From the NCBI RefSeq assembly GCF_000380985.1, contig NZ_KB905713.1:1-43941 (forward strand): a stretch of 43,941 nucleotides of DNA, given 5' to 3'. Numbering within the stretch: position 1 is the first letter of the stretch; each line of letters starts with the position of its first letter. The DNA is from Proteiniphilum acetatigenes DSM 18083 (lineage in GTDB: Bacteria; Bacteroidota; Bacteroidia; Bacteroidales; Dysgonomonadaceae). Below, one piece after another: positions 8,074 to 18,080 of this stretch. Below the pieces are notes generated by a model. The model saw nothing but the letters and a program-made list of their open reading frames with translations. It was not told the DNA's origin and made no database searches. The position numbers and the translations under genes were made by a program.

Positions 8074-9396
8074 TTAGTAAGCAGCTATTGATCCTGTCCG
8101 GCCTTTAATCTTGGCTCCCGATTTCAGGAAACCATCATAATGACGCATCAACAGGTGACTTTCGATCTGTTGTAAGGTATCGAGGACCACACCTACGAGG
8201 ATCAGCAGCGATGTACCTCCAAAGAACTGGGCAAACTGGGAGTTGATTCCCATTAACCCGGCAAAAGCAGGTAAAATAGCAACTATAGCCAGGAAAAACG
8301 ATCCGGGTAATGTAATTCTCGACATGATAGTATCGATATACTCAGCCGTTCTTTTTCCCGGTTTTACTCCCGGTATAAAGCCATTGTTACGTTTCAGGTC
8401 TTCCGCCATCTGTACCGGATTCACTGTAATTGCCGTATAGAAATAAGTGAAAGCGATGATCAGCATAGCAAAAATGAAGTTATACCAGAAACTGGTGAAA
8501 TCCATCAATGAAGCCCAGAATCCGCCTCCTTCACGTGCAGAGAACTGCGCGATGGTGATAGGGATGAACATGATCGCCTGGGCAAAGATGATAGGCATTA
8601 CGTTTGCTGCATTTACCTTCAACGGGATGTACTGTCTCACACCTCCGTACTGTCTGTTGCCCACCACACGTTTTGCATACTGTACGGGTACTTTCCTGAC
8701 ACCCTGTACAAGCATAATTGCGGCCGCAGTAACAGCTACGAGGAACAACAATTCCAGTAAGAGCAGGATCAATCCTCCGGGGGCATCGATCAACCGGTCG
8801 TATTCCGCCACTAACGAGTGAGGCAAACGGGCGATGATACCGATAAGAATGATAAACGATATACCGTTTCCTACACCTTTATCGGTGATGCGCTCTCCAA
8901 GCCACAGCACAAACATGCTACCACCGGCAAGGATTACCGTAGAAGGCAATACCCAATCCCAGAAACCACCGGGAATGGCGCTACCCACGGCTCCATAGAG
9001 ATAAGCCGGTCCCTGTACAAGCAGGATCAACACCGTAAGATAACGGGTGTACTGGTTTATTTTAGTACGTCCGCTCTCTCCTTCACGCTGCATCTTCTGG
9101 AACGCGGGGACGGCAATACCCAGCAACTGCATCACAATGGATGCAGAAATATAGGGCATAATTCCCAGTGCGAAGATCGATGCGTTGGCAAAGGCTCCTC
9201 CGGAGAACATGTCGAGAAGGCTCAACAGTCCGGTGCTGGCATTCGCCTGCAACGCCACAAGTTGTTCCGGGTTGATTCCGGGCAACACGACAAACGAGCC
9301 GAACCGGTAAATAGCAACGAAACCTATGGTGATAATAAGCCTTTTTCTAAGGTCTTCTATCTTCCATATATTCTTTATTGTTTGTACGAATCCCAT
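8074..9396 (-). CDS. secY: Preprotein translocase subunit SecY
   Basis: A 440-residue polytopic membrane protein that forms the Sec channel. It starts with the cytosolic helix and MVQTIKN-like residues leading to RLIITIGFVAIYRFGSFVVL (TM1), and has the plug and pore signatures LLDMFSGGAFANASIFALGI and GIMPYISASIVMQLL. The cytosolic loop with the conserved RK..VQYAKR stretch binds the ribosome and SecA. It lies 4 bp after rplO, translationally close-coupled as usual. Confidence 0.97.
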   Translation of the reverse strand: MGFVQTIKNIWKIEDLRKRLIITIGFVAIYRFGSFVVLPGINPEQLVALQANASTGLLSLLDMFSGGAFANASIFALGIMPYISASIVMQLLGIAVPAFQKMQREGESGRTKINQYTRYLTVLILLVQGPAYLYGAVGSAIPGGFWDWVLPSTVILAGGSMFVLWLGERITDKGVGNGISFIILIGIIARLPHSLVAEYDRLIDAPGGLILLLLELLFLVAVTAAAIMLVQGVRKVPVQYAKRVVGNRQYGGVRQYIPLKVNAANVMPIIFAQAIMFIPITIAQFSAREGGGFWASLMDFTSFWYNFIFAMLIIAFTYFYTAITVNPVQMAEDLKRNNGFIPGVKPGKRTAEYIDTIMSRITLPGSFFLAIVAILPAFAGLMGINSQFAQFFGGTSLLILVGVVLDTLQQIESHLLMRHYDGFLKSGAKIKGRTGSIAAY

Positions 9397-9400
9397 TTCA

Positions 9401-9847
9401 TTAGAGTTTTACTGCGGTTCCACCTGCGGTAGTAATAGCTTCCTCGGCTGTTTTGGAAAAGGCGTGTGCCGATACTTCCAGTTTGGCTGACAAAGTGCCT
9501 CTGCCGAGAATCTTCACTGAATGTTTACGGGAAATAAGCCCGGCTTCCATCAACACTTCAGGATTGATCTGGGTGAGTTTTTTAGCCTCAGCCAGTTCCT
9601 GCAATGTCTCCAGATTGATGGCTTTGTATTCAACTCTTTTCAGGGGTTTGAATCCGAATTTGGGTAAGCGACGCTGTAAAGGCATCTGTCCCCCTTCGAA
9701 ACCGACTTTCTTTGAATAACCCGATCTTGATTTCTGCCCTTTATGTCCTTTGGTAGAAGTTCCTCCTTTTCCCGATCCGGAGCCGCGGCCAATCCGTTTG
9801 CGGGTTTTGGTAGCACCTTCAGCCGGTTTTAAATTCGATAAATCCAT
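9401..9847 (-). CDS. rplO: 50S ribosomal protein L15
   Basis: A 148-residue L15. The basic, Gly-rich N-terminus (RKRIGRGSGSGKGGTSTKGH, then KGQKSRSGY) threads into 23S rRNA, and FEGGQMPLQRRLPKFGF is the family signature. It lies between rpmD and secY. The 151-bp spacer to rpmD is repeat-rich. Confidence 0.97.
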   Translation of the reverse strand: MDLSNLKPAEGATKTRKRIGRGSGSGKGGTSTKGHKGQKSRSGYSKKVGFEGGQMPLQRRLPKFGFKPLKRVEYKAINLETLQELAEAKKLTQINPEVLMEAGLISRKHSVKILGRGTLSAKLEVSAHAFSKTAEEAITTAGGTAVKL

Positions 9848-9888
9848 TGTATATTGTCTTTTTTTGTTTGTTATACACTAATTGCCAA

Positions 9889-9936
9889 GAGTCATTCGTC
9901 AAGAACCGAGAGTCAAGAACCAAGATCCAAGACCAT
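9889..9936. repeat. Degenerate CAAGAACCAAG-type tandem repeat
   Basis: About five imperfect copies of an 8-10 bp unit (CAAGAGTC, CAAGAACC, GAGAGTCAAGAACC, AAGATCCAAGAC) in the rpmD-rplO spacer. The same words recur at 18713-18811 between rpsJ and rplC. Confidence 0.55.
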
Positions 9937-9958
9937 TATAACTCACAGGCGTTACTTG

Positions 9959-10010
9959 TCCCGATTTATCGGGATTCTCAATTGTCAATTCTCAATTGTC
10001 AATTGTCAAT
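9959..10010. repeat. TCCCGAT palindrome followed by CAATT(G/C)T tandem repeats
   Basis: TCCCGAT-TT-ATCGGGA (9959-9974) is a 7-bp perfect inverted repeat. It is followed by five copies of (T)CAATTGT/CTCAATT up to 10010. The rpmD stop codon (9999-10001) lies inside the tandem repeat. Confidence 0.6.
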
Positions 10011-10178
10011 TACAGTAACCAGGTGCTGTACTTTGCGTACAAGTCCTCTGATAGAAGGAGTATCTTCATGCTCCACTACACGTTGCATTTTGGTAAGTCC
10101 CAGAGCGTCCAACGTTTTTTTCTGATCTTCAGGAGCTCCGATTCTGCTCTTTGTCTGTTTAATTTTTATTGTAGCCAT
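9999..10178 (-). CDS. rpmD: 50S ribosomal protein L30
   Basis: A 59-codon gene read directly: MATIKIKQTKSRIGAPEDQK, then KTLDALGLTKMQRVVEHEDT and PSIRGLVRKVQHLVTVIDN. The SxIG and LGL.....V motifs and the length are those of bacterial L30. It sits between rpsE and rplO as expected. The last residues (VIDN) and the TGA are read from the CAATTGT tandem repeat, so the C-terminus was probably set by repeat insertion. Confidence 0.95.
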   Translation of the reverse strand: MATIKIKQTKSRIGAPEDQKKTLDALGLTKMQRVVEHEDTPSIRGLVRKVQHLVTVIDN

Positions 10179-10190
10179 TTCAGATCATTT

Positions 10191-10709
10191 TTATCCGTTA
10201 AACACTTTTTCCAAACTCACACCCCTGTTCTGGGCCACCGTAATAGGATCTCTCAACTCGGTCAATGCAGCGATAGTCGCTTTCACGAGGTTGTGCGGAT
10301 TGGATGATCCTTTCGATTTAGCCAACACGTCGGTGATACCTACACTCTCAAGCACGGCACGCATAGCACCTCCTGCCTTTACTCCGGTACCGGTAACAGC
10401 CGGTTTCAGGAAGACTTCTGCACCTCCGTAACGTGCAATCTGCTCATGTGGTATAGTTCCTTTATATACCGGAACCTTGATCAGGTTTTTCTTGGCAGCT
10501 TCCACACCTTTGGCGATAGCCGTAGTTACTTCACCTGCTTTTCCGAGACCCCAGCCAATGATGCCGTCTTCATTTCCGACAACTACCATCGCGGCAAATG
10601 TGAACGTACGTCCACCCTTTGTTACTTTGGTGGTACGGTTGATCGCCACTAAACGGTCTTTCAGTTCAATATCGTTGGTCGATTTTACTTTATTTATTAC
10701 TCCTGCCAT
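10191..10709 (-). CDS. rpsE: 30S ribosomal protein S5
   Basis: A 172-residue S5, involved in decoding accuracy and mRNA unwinding at the entry channel. The double-stranded RNA-binding domain ([20 protein letters not shown]) and the second domain ([34 protein letters not shown]) are intact. It starts 5 bp after rplR. Confidence 0.97.
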   Translation of the reverse strand: MAGVINKVKSTNDIELKDRLVAINRTTKVTKGGRTFTFAAMVVVGNEDGIIGWGLGKAGEVTTAIAKGVEAAKKNLIKVPVYKGTIPHEQIARYGGAEVFLKPAVTGTGVKAGGAMRAVLESVGITDVLAKSKGSSNPHNLVKATIAALTELRDPITVAQNRGVSLEKVFNG

Positions 10710-10714
10710 GATCG

Positions 10715-11059
10715 TTAAAATTTAAGTCCGCCTTTACGGGCTGCATCTGCCAATTCTTTAATACGTCCGTGATAGAGGTAACCGTTCCTGTCGAATGTCA
10801 CCTGTTCTACTCCGGCTTCCCGCGCATTCTGAGCAATCAGTTCACCCACTTTGGCTGCGATCTCTTTCTTGGGAAGTTTCTCTTCCAGTTTCAGAGAAGA
10901 TGCCGATGCCAATGTTTTACCGGTGGTATCGTCGATCACCTGGGCATAAATCTGTTTATTGCTTCTGAATACTGAGAGGCGGGGTCTCTCGGGAGTACCG
11001 TGTACTTTACCCCGTACACGGGTCTTTATCTTTAATCTTCTTTCGTTCTTTGTCAACAT
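10715..11059 (-). CDS. rplR: 50S ribosomal protein L18
   Basis: A 114-residue L18 that binds 5S rRNA in the central protuberance. The pattern [20 protein letters not shown], then [15 protein letters not shown], and the C-terminal [20 protein letters not shown] are typical. Confidence 0.97.
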   Translation of the reverse strand: MLTKNERRLKIKTRVRGKVHGTPERPRLSVFRSNKQIYAQVIDDTTGKTLASASSLKLEEKLPKKEIAAKVGELIAQNAREAGVEQVTFDRNGYLYHGRIKELADAARKGGLKF

Positions 11060-11078
11060 AGTGAATTCAGTTTACATG

Positions 11079-11633
11079 TTATTTAGATGCCGTCTTACCT
11101 GATTTGCGACGTACCTGTTCACCCACAAAACGAACACCTTTTCCTTTGTAAGGCTCCGGTTTCCGGAATGAACGGATCTTGGCACAAACCTGTCCCAGTA
11201 ATTGCTTATCACAGGACTCAAGTATAATAAGCGGATTCTTGTTCCTTTCCATTTTGGTTTCCACCTTCACCTCGTCAGGGAGTTGCATGAAGATACTGTG
11301 TGTATATCCTAATGATAACTCCAGTACCTGACCGTTGTTGGATACACGATAACCAACACCCACAAGTTCCAGTTCCTTACGGAAACCTTCCGAAACACCA
11401 ATCACCATGTTATTCAATAAAGAGCGGTAGAGACCGTGCAACGAACGGCTTTCTTTTTCATCGTTGGGCCGTTCAATGGTAAGCACGCCATCATTCACTC
11501 CGATCTTCATATCGCCGCTCACATGCTGGCTCAGTTCCCCTTTCGGGCCTTTCAGCGTAATCACATTATCTTCTCCCACTGTCACTGCAACTCCTGCAGG
11601 CAATGTGATGGGTAATTTTCCTATTCTTGACAT
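11079..11633 (-). CDS. rplF: 50S ribosomal protein L6
   Basis: A 184-residue L6 with two related folds, placed at the factor-binding side of the 50S. MSRIGKLPITLPAGVAVTVG opens the first domain and PEPYKGKGVRFVGEQVRRK is the C-terminal L6 signature. Confidence 0.97.
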   Translation of the reverse strand: MSRIGKLPITLPAGVAVTVGEDNVITLKGPKGELSQHVSGDMKIGVNDGVLTIERPNDEKESRSLHGLYRSLLNNMVIGVSEGFRKELELVGVGYRVSNNGQVLELSLGYTHSIFMQLPDEVKVETKMERNKNPLIILESCDKQLLGQVCAKIRSFRKPEPYKGKGVRFVGEQVRRKSGKTASK

Positions 11634-11650
11634 ACTCTCTCTCCTTCAAA

Positions 11651-12046
11651 TTAATAAACGAAACATAAAACTTCTCCGCCCACTTTCTGTTCGCGGGCTT
11701 CTTTATCGGTCATTACTCCATTTGAAGTAGACAGTATGGCAATACCCAAACCGTTGAGCACACGAGGCATATCCTTGTATCCCACGTATTTGCGCAAACC
11801 GGGAGTAGAAACGCGTTCCAGTTTCTTGATTGCATTCACTTTGTTTACCGGATCGTATTTCAAGGCAATCATAATGCTGCCCTGGGGACCGTCCTCTACG
11901 AACTTATAGTTCAGTATATACCCTTTTTCGAAAAGTATCTTAGTGATATCTTTCTTTAAATTTGATGCGGGTATTTCCACCACTCTATGCTTTGCCATGA
12001 TGGCATTTCTTAGCCGCGTCAAATAATCTGCTATTGGATCTGTCAT
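11651..12046 (-). CDS. rpsH: 30S ribosomal protein S8
   Basis: A 131-residue S8. [20 protein letters not shown] and the C-terminal [20 protein letters not shown] are the 16S rRNA-binding signatures. In E. coli S8 represses the spc operon by binding mRNA near the rplE start. The upstream spacer here carries repeats. Confidence 0.97.
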   Translation of the reverse strand: MTDPIADYLTRLRNAIMAKHRVVEIPASNLKKDITKILFEKGYILNYKFVEDGPQGSIMIALKYDPVNKVNAIKKLERVSTPGLRKYVGYKDMPRVLNGLGIAILSTSNGVMTDKEAREQKVGGEVLCFVY

Positions 12047-12066
12047 ATATAAAAAATTTAAATTGA

Positions 12067-12180
12067 TCCCGACTACCGGGACAATATTTATTCAATTGAA
12101 AATGGATAATTGAAAATTGAAAATGTACAATTGATAAATTATAAATCAGCACATCATCAAATTATCAAATCATCACATTA
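12067..12180. repeat. Palindrome and AT-rich degenerate repeats in the rpsN-rpsH spacer
   Basis: TCCCG-ACTAC-CGGGA (12067-12081) is followed by imperfect repeats of AATTGAAAAT/AATTGATAAAT and then of ATCATCAAATT/ATCAAATCATCACATTA. The combination of a TCCCG hairpin with AATTG repeats also occurs at 9959-10010. Confidence 0.5.
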
Positions 12181-12183
12181 ATC

Positions 12184-12453
12184 TTACCAGCTTGCTTTCT
12201 TTACCCCTGGTATCAATCCTTTGGATGCCATTTCGCGGAACTGGATACGTGAGATGCCAAACTGGCGCATATATCCTTTAGGGCGTCCAGTGAGCTTGCA
12301 GCGGTTGTGCAAACGTACCGGTGAGGCATTCTTAGGTATGGATTGAAGCGCTTCGTAATTACCTTCTGCCAGATATTTCTCTCTTTTTTCGGCATAACGG
12401 GCAACCATTTTGGCTCTCTTCACCTCGCGGGCTTTCATTGATTCTTTTGCCAT
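12184..12453 (-). CDS. rpsN: 30S ribosomal protein S14 (zinc-free long form)
   Basis: An 89-residue S14. The long type is shown by [20 protein letters not shown] and by the C-terminal [20 protein letters not shown]. The CxxC pairs of the short zinc form are absent (one Cys only), so this is the C-minus form. It sits between rplE and rpsH. Confidence 0.97.
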   Translation of the reverse strand: MAKESMKAREVKRAKMVARYAEKREKYLAEGNYEALQSIPKNASPVRLHNRCKLTGRPKGYMRQFGISRIQFREMASKGLIPGVKKASW

Positions 12454-12482
12454 TATCTACTGATTTTTTTCAATTTCATTTA

Positions 12483-12616
12483 GTCAATCGCTCGCTATGG
12501 CATAGTTCAAGTAAATTTAGTTGTTTTCTGCACTCGACATAGTCAAAACTTGTTTTGCCTCTGTGCTCGCTTATCGAAAACATTCAAGTAAACTTGCCCT
12601 ATGCTCATTTAGCTTA
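12483..12616. repeat. Interspersed repeat, copy B (rplE-rpsN spacer)
   Basis: Contains CGCTCGCTATGGCATAGTTC, then AAGTAAATTTAG, TTGTTTTCTGCACTCGACAT, AAAACTTGTTTTGCCTCTGT, GCTCGCTTATCGAAAAC and finally TTCAAGTAAACTTG with ATGCTCATTTAGCTTA. The first and last parts match copy A (5821-5893). The middle part, read on the minus strand (GTTTTCGATAAGCGAG, GAGGCAAAACAAGTTTTG), matches 32540-32580. Its end reaches the rplE stop codon. Confidence 0.65.
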
Positions 12617-13183
12617 TTGCGATTTTTGTGCATTTTTAAACGGTAATCCGAATTCTCTCAGAAGGGCATATCCCTCTTCGTCGGTAGCAGCAGTGGTAAC
12701 GAATGTAATATTCATCCCCAGTAAACGGGTAATATTGTCGATGTTGATTTCCGGGAAGATGATCTGCTCCTGGATACCCAACGTATAATTACCTCTTCCG
12801 TCGAGTTTAGCGTCGATCCCTTTGAAGTCACGGATACGGGGCAATGCCACACGCACCAGTCTTTCGAGGAATTCGTACATCTTATCGTGACGCAGCGTTA
12901 CGCGTACGCCGATAGGCATTTTTTTACGCAGTTTGAAGTTCGAGATATCCTTGCGTGACACTGTAGCTACCGCCTTCTGGCCGGTAATGGTAGTCAGTTC
13001 GTTGATAGCCGTTTCGATGATCTTCTTGTCGGCCACAGCGATACCCAATCCCTGATTGATTACGATCTTCTCCAGTCTGGGAGCCTGCATCACGGTGGTG
13101 TAGTTGAATTCTTTCACCAGCGCAGGAACAATACGCTCTTTATAATCCTTTTTTAAGCTTACTTCGTATGTTGTAGTACTCAT
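12614..13183 (-). CDS. rplE: 50S ribosomal protein L5
   Basis: A 189-residue L5, a 5S rRNA-binding protein that touches P-site t[23 protein letters not shown] and the [19 protein letters not shown] stretch are typical. Its start overlaps the rplX stop by 4 bp (ATGA), implying coupled translation. The last residues, NAQKSQ and the stop, abut the interspersed repeat and may be a repeat-derived end. Confidence 0.97.
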   Translation of the reverse strand: MSTTTYEVSLKKDYKERIVPALVKEFNYTTVMQAPRLEKIVINQGLGIAVADKKIIETAINELTTITGQKAVATVSRKDISNFKLRKKMPIGVRVTLRHDKMYEFLERLVRVALPRIRDFKGIDAKLDGRGNYTLGIQEQIIFPEINIDNITRLLGMNITFVTTAATDEEGYALLREFGLPFKNAQKSQ

Positions 13184-13500
13184 TTAATCTCCTCCCCAGA
13201 TTTTTTAGCGTAACGAACCAATTTGCCTTTACTGTCTTCTTTCCGTCCAACGCGGGTAGGTTTACCGGTTTTAGGATCTACCGGATTCAGGTTTGAGATG
13301 TGCACGGATGCCTCTTTCTTCTCAATCCCTCCGTTCGGATTCTGGGCGTTGGGTTTGGTATGTTTTGATACCAGGTTTACTCCTTCCACCACGGCGCGGT
13401 TCTTATTTACCAGAACCTCAAGCACGCGGCCGGTCTTTCCTTTGTCTTCGCCGGAATTGACGTAAACCGTATCGCCTTTCTTTATATGTAATTTACTCAT
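13180..13500 (-). CDS. rplX: 50S ribosomal protein L24
   Basis: A 106-residue L24, an assembly-initiating protein with a KOW motif ([20 protein letters not shown]). [20 protein letters not shown] follows as in other L24 proteins. Confidence 0.97.
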   Translation of the reverse strand: MSKLHIKKGDTVYVNSGEDKGKTGRVLEVLVNKNRAVVEGVNLVSKHTKPNAQNPNGGIEKKEASVHISNLNPVDPKTGKPTRVGRKEDSKGKLVRYAKKSGEEIK

Positions 13501-13521
13501 TGCCTGTGATTGATTAATAGA

Positions 13522-13887
13522 TTATAATACTTCGGGAGCCAAGGAAACGATCTTCATGTTCGTAGCGCGCAACTCACGGGCAACAGGCCCGAAAATACGG
13601 CTTGCCCTCAACTCACCGGCATTGTTCAAAAGAACGCAGGCATTGTCGTCGAAGCGGATGTATGAACCGTCGGCACGACGGATCTCTTTCTTCGTACGAA
13701 CGATGATCGCTTTTGATACAGCGCCTTTCTTAATATCACTCGAAGGGATTGTGCTCTTGATAGCTACAACAATCACATCCCCTACCGATGCATAACGCCT
13801 TCCGGTACCACCCAGAACACGGATACAGAGCGCTTCTTTGGCTCCGCTGTTGTCGGTTACTGTTAATCTTGATTCTTGTTGTATCAT
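13522..13887 (-). CDS. rplN: 50S ribosomal protein L14
   Basis: A 121-residue L14 with the invariant [20 protein letters not shown] start and the [20 protein letters not shown] signature. It forms an intersubunit bridge. It follows rpsQ by 1 bp. Confidence 0.97.
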   Translation of the reverse strand: MIQQESRLTVTDNSGAKEALCIRVLGGTGRRYASVGDVIVVAIKSTIPSSDIKKGAVSKAIIVRTKKEIRRADGSYIRFDDNACVLLNNAGELRASRIFGPVARELRATNMKIVSLAPEVL

Positions 13888-13888
13888 C

Positions 13889-14146
13889 TTACTTAGCCCT
13901 TTCCATTACTTCAACCACTCTCCATCTCTTTGTCTTGCTCAAAGGACGTGTTTCCATTATACGGACCGTATCACCGATGTTACAGTCGTTCTTCTCATCA
14001 TGGGCGTGAAATTTCTTCGTTTTATTAACGAACTTCCCATATATAGGGTGTTTCTCTTTCCATTTTACAGCAACAGTGACGGTTTTATCCATCTTATTAC
14101 TGAAAACGACCCCGATTCTTTCTTTCCTTAAATTTCTCGTTTCCAT
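13889..14146 (-). CDS. rpsQ: 30S ribosomal protein S17
   Basis: An 85-residue OB-fold protein. [20 protein letters not shown] and [20 protein letters not shown] are the S17 signatures. Confidence 0.97.
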   Translation of the reverse strand: METRNLRKERIGVVFSNKMDKTVTVAVKWKEKHPIYGKFVNKTKKFHAHDEKNDCNIGDTVRIMETRPLSKTKRWRVVEVMERAK

Positions 14147-14154
14147 TCTGTCAT

Positions 14155-14358
14155 TTATTGATCATTTTTCAACTCTCTTGCACGCAACTCCGTATGGATA
14201 CGGGCAATGTTTCTGCGCTTTTCCTTTAATGAGCCTGAATTGTCGAGAGGAGTAATGGTGTGGTTGATACGCAACTGTGTGAGCGCGATCACTTCAGCAT
14301 CCAATCTTTCTTTCAGATCTTTATCAGATAGTTCTTTTAATTCTTCTTGTTTCTTCAT
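14155..14358 (-). CDS. rpmC: 50S ribosomal protein L29
   Basis: A 67-residue helical hairpin protein at the tunnel exit, where it helps bind trigger factor and SRP. The [19 protein letters not shown] signature is intact. Confidence 0.96.
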   Translation of the reverse strand: MKKQEELKELSDKDLKERLDAEVIALTQLRINHTITPLDNSGSLKEKRRNIARIHTELRARELKNDQ

Positions 14359-14364
14359 CTCACC

Positions 14365-14796
14365 TTACGATTTTTGCTCATAATTATAATCTCTTCTCAC
14401 CACAAATTTGGTGGTAACCGGCAATTTCTGAGCCGCTAAACGCAAAGCCTCCTTTGCCACTTCGAAAGGAACACCTTCTATTTCAAAGAGAATTCTTCCG
14501 GGAGTAACAGGTGCCACATATCCTTCAGGATTACCTTTACCTTTACCCATACGTACTTCGGCAGGCTTCTTGGTGATAGGCTTATCGGGGAAAATACGTA
14601 CCCAAACCTGTCCCTGACGCTGCATATAACGCGTCACAGCGATACGCGCAGCTTCAATCTGGCGTCCGGTAATCCATTTAGATTGCAGTGATTTTATCCC
14701 GAAAGAGCCAAACGCCAGCTGGTTGCCCCGTCCGGCATTGCCTTTCATGCGGCCTTTCTGCTGTCTTCTGAATTTTGTTTTCTTTGGCTGTAACAT
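14365..14796 (-). CDS. rplP: 50S ribosomal protein L16
   Basis: A 143-residue L16 near the peptidyl-transferase centre. [39 protein letters not shown] and [19 protein letters not shown] are invariant stretches, including the Arg in the site that some bacteria hydroxylate. Confidence 0.97.
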   Translation of the reverse strand: MLQPKKTKFRRQQKGRMKGNAGRGNQLAFGSFGIKSLQSKWITGRQIEAARIAVTRYMQRQGQVWVRIFPDKPITKKPAEVRMGKGKGNPEGYVAPVTPGRILFEIEGVPFEVAKEALRLAAQKLPVTTKFVVRRDYNYEQKS

Positions 14797-14807
14797 ATTT
14801 TCTTCAA

Positions 14808-15563
14808 TTAAGCATTGTTTTTATTTCTTCTGCGTCTGCCGCCTCTACCGCCTCCTTCGGGACGGTTGCCACCACGGTTACCGCCGCTATTGGGGCGGTT
14901 TTCCTTGGAAGTAGCGAATGAAGGTGCAAGATCTTTCTTGCCATACACTTCACCACGGCAAATCCATACCTTGATACCGATTAGCCCCACTTTGGTGAGC
15001 GCTTCTGCCTGTGCATAATCGATGTCGGCACGGAAAGTATGCAATGGGGTTCTACCCTCTTTATACATTTCCGAACGCGCCATTTCAGCACCGTTCAAAC
15101 GGCCGGATACCTGAATTTTGATTCCTTCAGCTCCCATACGCATGGTGGAAGCGATGGCCATCTTCACGGCACGGCGATAAGCGATCTTACCTTCTATCTG
15201 GCGTGCTACGTTATTGGCAACGATTACGGCGTCGAGTTCAGGTTTCTTGATCTCAAATATATTGATCTGGATATCTTTATCGGTGATCTTCATCAATTCT
15301 TCCTTCAATTTGTCGACTTCCTGGCCACCTTTACCGATAATGATACCGGGGCGGGCCGTACAAATTGTGATCGTCACGAGTTTCAATGTTCTCTCAATCA
15401 CGATGCGGGATACACTTGCTTTGGCAAGACGGGCATTCAAATATTTGCGAATTTTGCTGTCTTCCAGCAAAATGTCGCCATAATTATTTCCGCCGTACCA
15501 GTTAGAGTCCCATCCTTTGATGATCCCTAAACGATTTGCTATCGGATTTACTTTTTGTCCCAT
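14808..15563 (-). CDS. rpsC: 30S ribosomal protein S3
   Basis: A 251-residue S3, part of the mRNA entry channel. The KH domain has [19 protein letters not shown]. The C-terminal domain has [20 protein letters not shown]. It ends in a Gly/Arg/Asn-rich tail ([20 protein letters not shown]) that is longer than in E. coli and common in Bacteroidetes. Confidence 0.97.
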   Translation of the reverse strand: MGQKVNPIANRLGIIKGWDSNWYGGNNYGDILLEDSKIRKYLNARLAKASVSRIVIERTLKLVTITICTARPGIIIGKGGQEVDKLKEELMKITDKDIQINIFEIKKPELDAVIVANNVARQIEGKIAYRRAVKMAIASTMRMGAEGIKIQVSGRLNGAEMARSEMYKEGRTPLHTFRADIDYAQAEALTKVGLIGIKVWICRGEVYGKKDLAPSFATSKENRPNSGGNRGGNRPEGGGRGGRRRRNKNNA

Positions 15564-15567
15564 CTTA

Positions 15568-15981
15568 TTAGTTTTGTTCTTGTTCTTCTTTGTTCAATGT
15601 ATCTACCACAATCGTCACGTGATTGGAGCGTTTGCGAATCCTGTATCCGCGTCCCTGCGGTGCAGGACGAAGCCTCTTCAGCGTAGCGCCTTCATCCACG
15701 GATATGGTCTTAATATAAAGTTCGCCGGTTTCGGCTTTACGTTCGTTCTTCTGTTCCCAGTTAGCAATGGCCGAAAGCAACAGTTTCTCAACCTTGCCCG
15801 ATGCCTCTTTGTTGGAGAATTTCAAAACGCCCAATGCTTTAAACACTTCCATACCGCGCACCATATCTGCTACATAACGCATTTTACGGGGCGAACTCGG
15901 AACGTTTTTCAACACCGCGAAAGAAACCTCTTTACGCTCTTGTTTTCTTTGTTCGGCTGATATTCTTTTTCTAGCACTCAT
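15568..15981 (-). CDS. rplV: 50S ribosomal protein L22
   Basis: A 137-residue L22 whose beta-hairpin lines the exit tunnel. [20 protein letters not shown] opens the core, and [20 protein letters not shown] is the tunnel hairpin and signature. Confidence 0.97.
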   Translation of the reverse strand: MSARKRISAEQRKQERKEVSFAVLKNVPSSPRKMRYVADMVRGMEVFKALGVLKFSNKEASGKVEKLLLSAIANWEQKNERKAETGELYIKTISVDEGATLKRLRPAPQGRGYRIRKRSNHVTIVVDTLNKEEQEQN

Positions 15982-16019
15982 CTCTTTTTCTGTTTTTTAT
16001 TTCGTTAAGCGCCCTGATC

Positions 16020-16289
16020 TTATTTCTTGCGGTTGCCTGCATGGCCGCGGAATGTGCGGGTTACGGCAAATTCGCCAAGCTTATGTCCCACCATATTTTC
16101 CGTGATATATACAGGAATGAATTTGTTCCCGTTGTGTACGGCAATGGTGTGTCCCACAAAATCAGGTGATATCATCGAAGCGCGCGCCCAGGTCTTGATT
16201 ACGGTTTTCTTGCCGCTCTCATTCATGGCGTTCACTTTTTTCTCTAATTTCAGATTGATATACGGACCCTTCTTTAATGATCTGCTCAT
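16020..16289 (-). CDS. rpsS: 30S ribosomal protein S19
   Basis: An 89-residue S19 in the 30S head. [20 protein letters not shown] and [20 protein letters not shown] are near-invariant. Confidence 0.97.
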   Translation of the reverse strand: MSRSLKKGPYINLKLEKKVNAMNESGKKTVIKTWARASMISPDFVGHTIAVHNGNKFIPVYITENMVGHKLGEFAVTRTFRGHAGNRKK

Positions 16290-16311
16290 AGTTGTTTATT
16301 AATTAATCAGA

Positions 16312-17139
16312 TTACTTCTTTTTTCTTCTCTCTACGATGTATTTCGAAGAATGTTTTTTAGGCGCTCTTGTTTTCAAGCCCTTTGAATATAAGCCTTTGG
16401 CTGATCTGGGATGGCCTCCCGACGCGCGACCTTCGCCACCACCCATCGGGTGATCGACCGGGTTTTTCACCACACCACGGGTGCGGGGACGACGTCCGAG
16501 CCAACGAGAACGACCGGCTTTACCTGATTGTTCCAGAGCATGGTCCGAATTACCAACACTTCCAATAGTAGCTTTACATGCCGACAAAATTTTGCGAACT
16601 TCACCGGAAGGCATTTTAATAATGGCATAATTCTCTTCACGAGATACCAATTGTGCAAATGTTCCGGCGGAGCGTGCCATCTTTGCCCCCTGTCCCGGAC
16701 GCAATTCAATGTTATGAATTACCGTACCGATGGGAATAACCGACAAGGGTAGTGCATTTCCAACTTCAGGAGCCGCTGACGGCCCCGACATCACTGAGGT
16801 TCCTACTTCAAGGCCGTTGGGCGCGAGGATATACGTTTTCACTCCGTCGGCATAATACAGCAACGCGATGCGTGCCGAACGGTTGGGATCGTACTCTATG
16901 CTTTTTACTACGGCCGGGATACCATCTTTTGTTCTCTTGAAATCGATAACCCTGAAACGTCTTTTGTGTCCGCCACCAATATACCCAACGGTCATCTTAC
17001 CCTGGTTATTGCGGCCGCCCGACGCTCTCTTACCAACCACAAGAGATTTCTCCGGTACACTTGCAGTGATCTTTTCAAATGAACCGATAATCTTGTGTCT
17101 TTGCCCCGGTGTTGTGGGCTTTAATTTACGTATTGCCAT
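16312..17139 (-). CDS. rplB: 50S ribosomal protein L2
   Basis: A 275-residue L2, needed for subunit joining and peptidyl transfer. [20 protein letters not shown] contains the conserved His region near the catalytic centre; [15 protein letters not shown] and [18 protein letters not shown] are typical. Confidence 0.97.
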   Translation of the reverse strand: MAIRKLKPTTPGQRHKIIGSFEKITASVPEKSLVVGKRASGGRNNQGKMTVGYIGGGHKRRFRVIDFKRTKDGIPAVVKSIEYDPNRSARIALLYYADGVKTYILAPNGLEVGTSVMSGPSAAPEVGNALPLSVIPIGTVIHNIELRPGQGAKMARSAGTFAQLVSREENYAIIKMPSGEVRKILSACKATIGSVGNSDHALEQSGKAGRSRWLGRRPRTRGVVKNPVDHPMGGGEGRASGGHPRSAKGLYSKGLKTRAPKKHSSKYIVERRKKK

Positions 17140-17144
17140 TACTT

Positions 17145-17438
17145 TTAGATATTGCTGAATAAATCGATTATTTCACCTTTCTTCAAGGTGACGATTGCTT
17201 TTTTGTATGAAGAGGTACGTCCCTGAACAACACCTGATTTTGTATACCGGCTTCTCAGCTTACCATCATACTTCATCGTATTCACGCTTTCCACATGTAC
17301 ATTATAAAGCGCTTCAACGGCATTTTTAATTTCAACCTTATTAGCAGAAGGCTCCACAATAAAACCGTAACGGTTTTCGAATTTATCCGTTAATGCGGTT
17401 TGTTTCTCTGTGAATATGGGTTTTACTATTACACTCAT
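17145..17438 (-). CDS. rplW: 50S ribosomal protein L23
   Basis: A 97-residue L23, the main docking site for trigger factor and SRP at the tunnel exit. [20 protein letters not shown] and [20 protein letters not shown] are diagnostic. Confidence 0.96.
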   Translation of the reverse strand: MSVIVKPIFTEKQTALTDKFENRYGFIVEPSANKVEIKNAVEALYNVHVESVNTMKYDGKLRSRYTKSGVVQGRTSSYKKAIVTLKKGEIIDLFSNI

Positions 17439-17449
17439 TTCTATTCTCC

Positions 17450-18079
17450 TTATGCTTTAAACAGGTTATCAATTACAGCGACCGATGATTCCATCATCAC
17501 CAGACTGGCGCAATCCATAATTTTGTATGTATTTATGTCTGAAGCTGTTACCACATTGATACCGCTCAAATTTCGAGCCGACAAATATACGTTTTTATTT
17601 TGATTCGGCAAAACGAAAAGTAGCTTTTTATCAGCGAGTTGCAGATTTTTTGTCAACTCCACAAACTGCTTGGTCTTAGGGGTATCAAAAGCGAAATCTT
17701 CCACCACCACAATGGCGTTGTTTTTCGCCTTCAGTGAGAGGGCCGATTTACGTGCCAGCGCTTTCACTTTTTTGTTTACCTTGAAGCTGTAATCGCGTGG
17801 TTTGGGACCAAATACACGGCCTCCACCCACCAGTACGGGCGATTTGATATCACCGCGACGTGCACCACCACTACCTTTCTGACGGATCAGCTTGCGTGTA
17901 CTTCCCGCGATTTCGCTTCTCTCTTTCGACTTATGCGTACCCTGACGCCGGTTGGCCATGTATTGCTTTACATCCAACCAGATAACATGATCATTGGGTT
18001 CAATCCCGAAAATGGAATCGTCGAGTGTCACCTTCTTGTCTGTTACCTCTCCTTTGATATTATATACGCTTAATTCCAT
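17450..18079 (-). CDS. rplD: 50S ribosomal protein L4
   Basis: A 209-residue L4. The tunnel loop region includes [20 protein letters not shown] and [20 protein letters not shown]. In E. coli L4 represses the S10 operon through a leader hairpin; no equivalent was recognised here. It starts 1 bp after rplC. Confidence 0.97.
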   Translation of the reverse strand: MELSVYNIKGEVTDKKVTLDDSIFGIEPNDHVIWLDVKQYMANRRQGTHKSKERSEIAGSTRKLIRQKGSGGARRGDIKSPVLVGGGRVFGPKPRDYSFKVNKKVKALARKSALSLKAKNNAIVVVEDFAFDTPKTKQFVELTKNLQLADKKLLFVLPNQNKNVYLSARNLSGINVVTASDINTYKIMDCASLVMMESSVAVIDNLFKA

Positions 18080-18080
18080 T

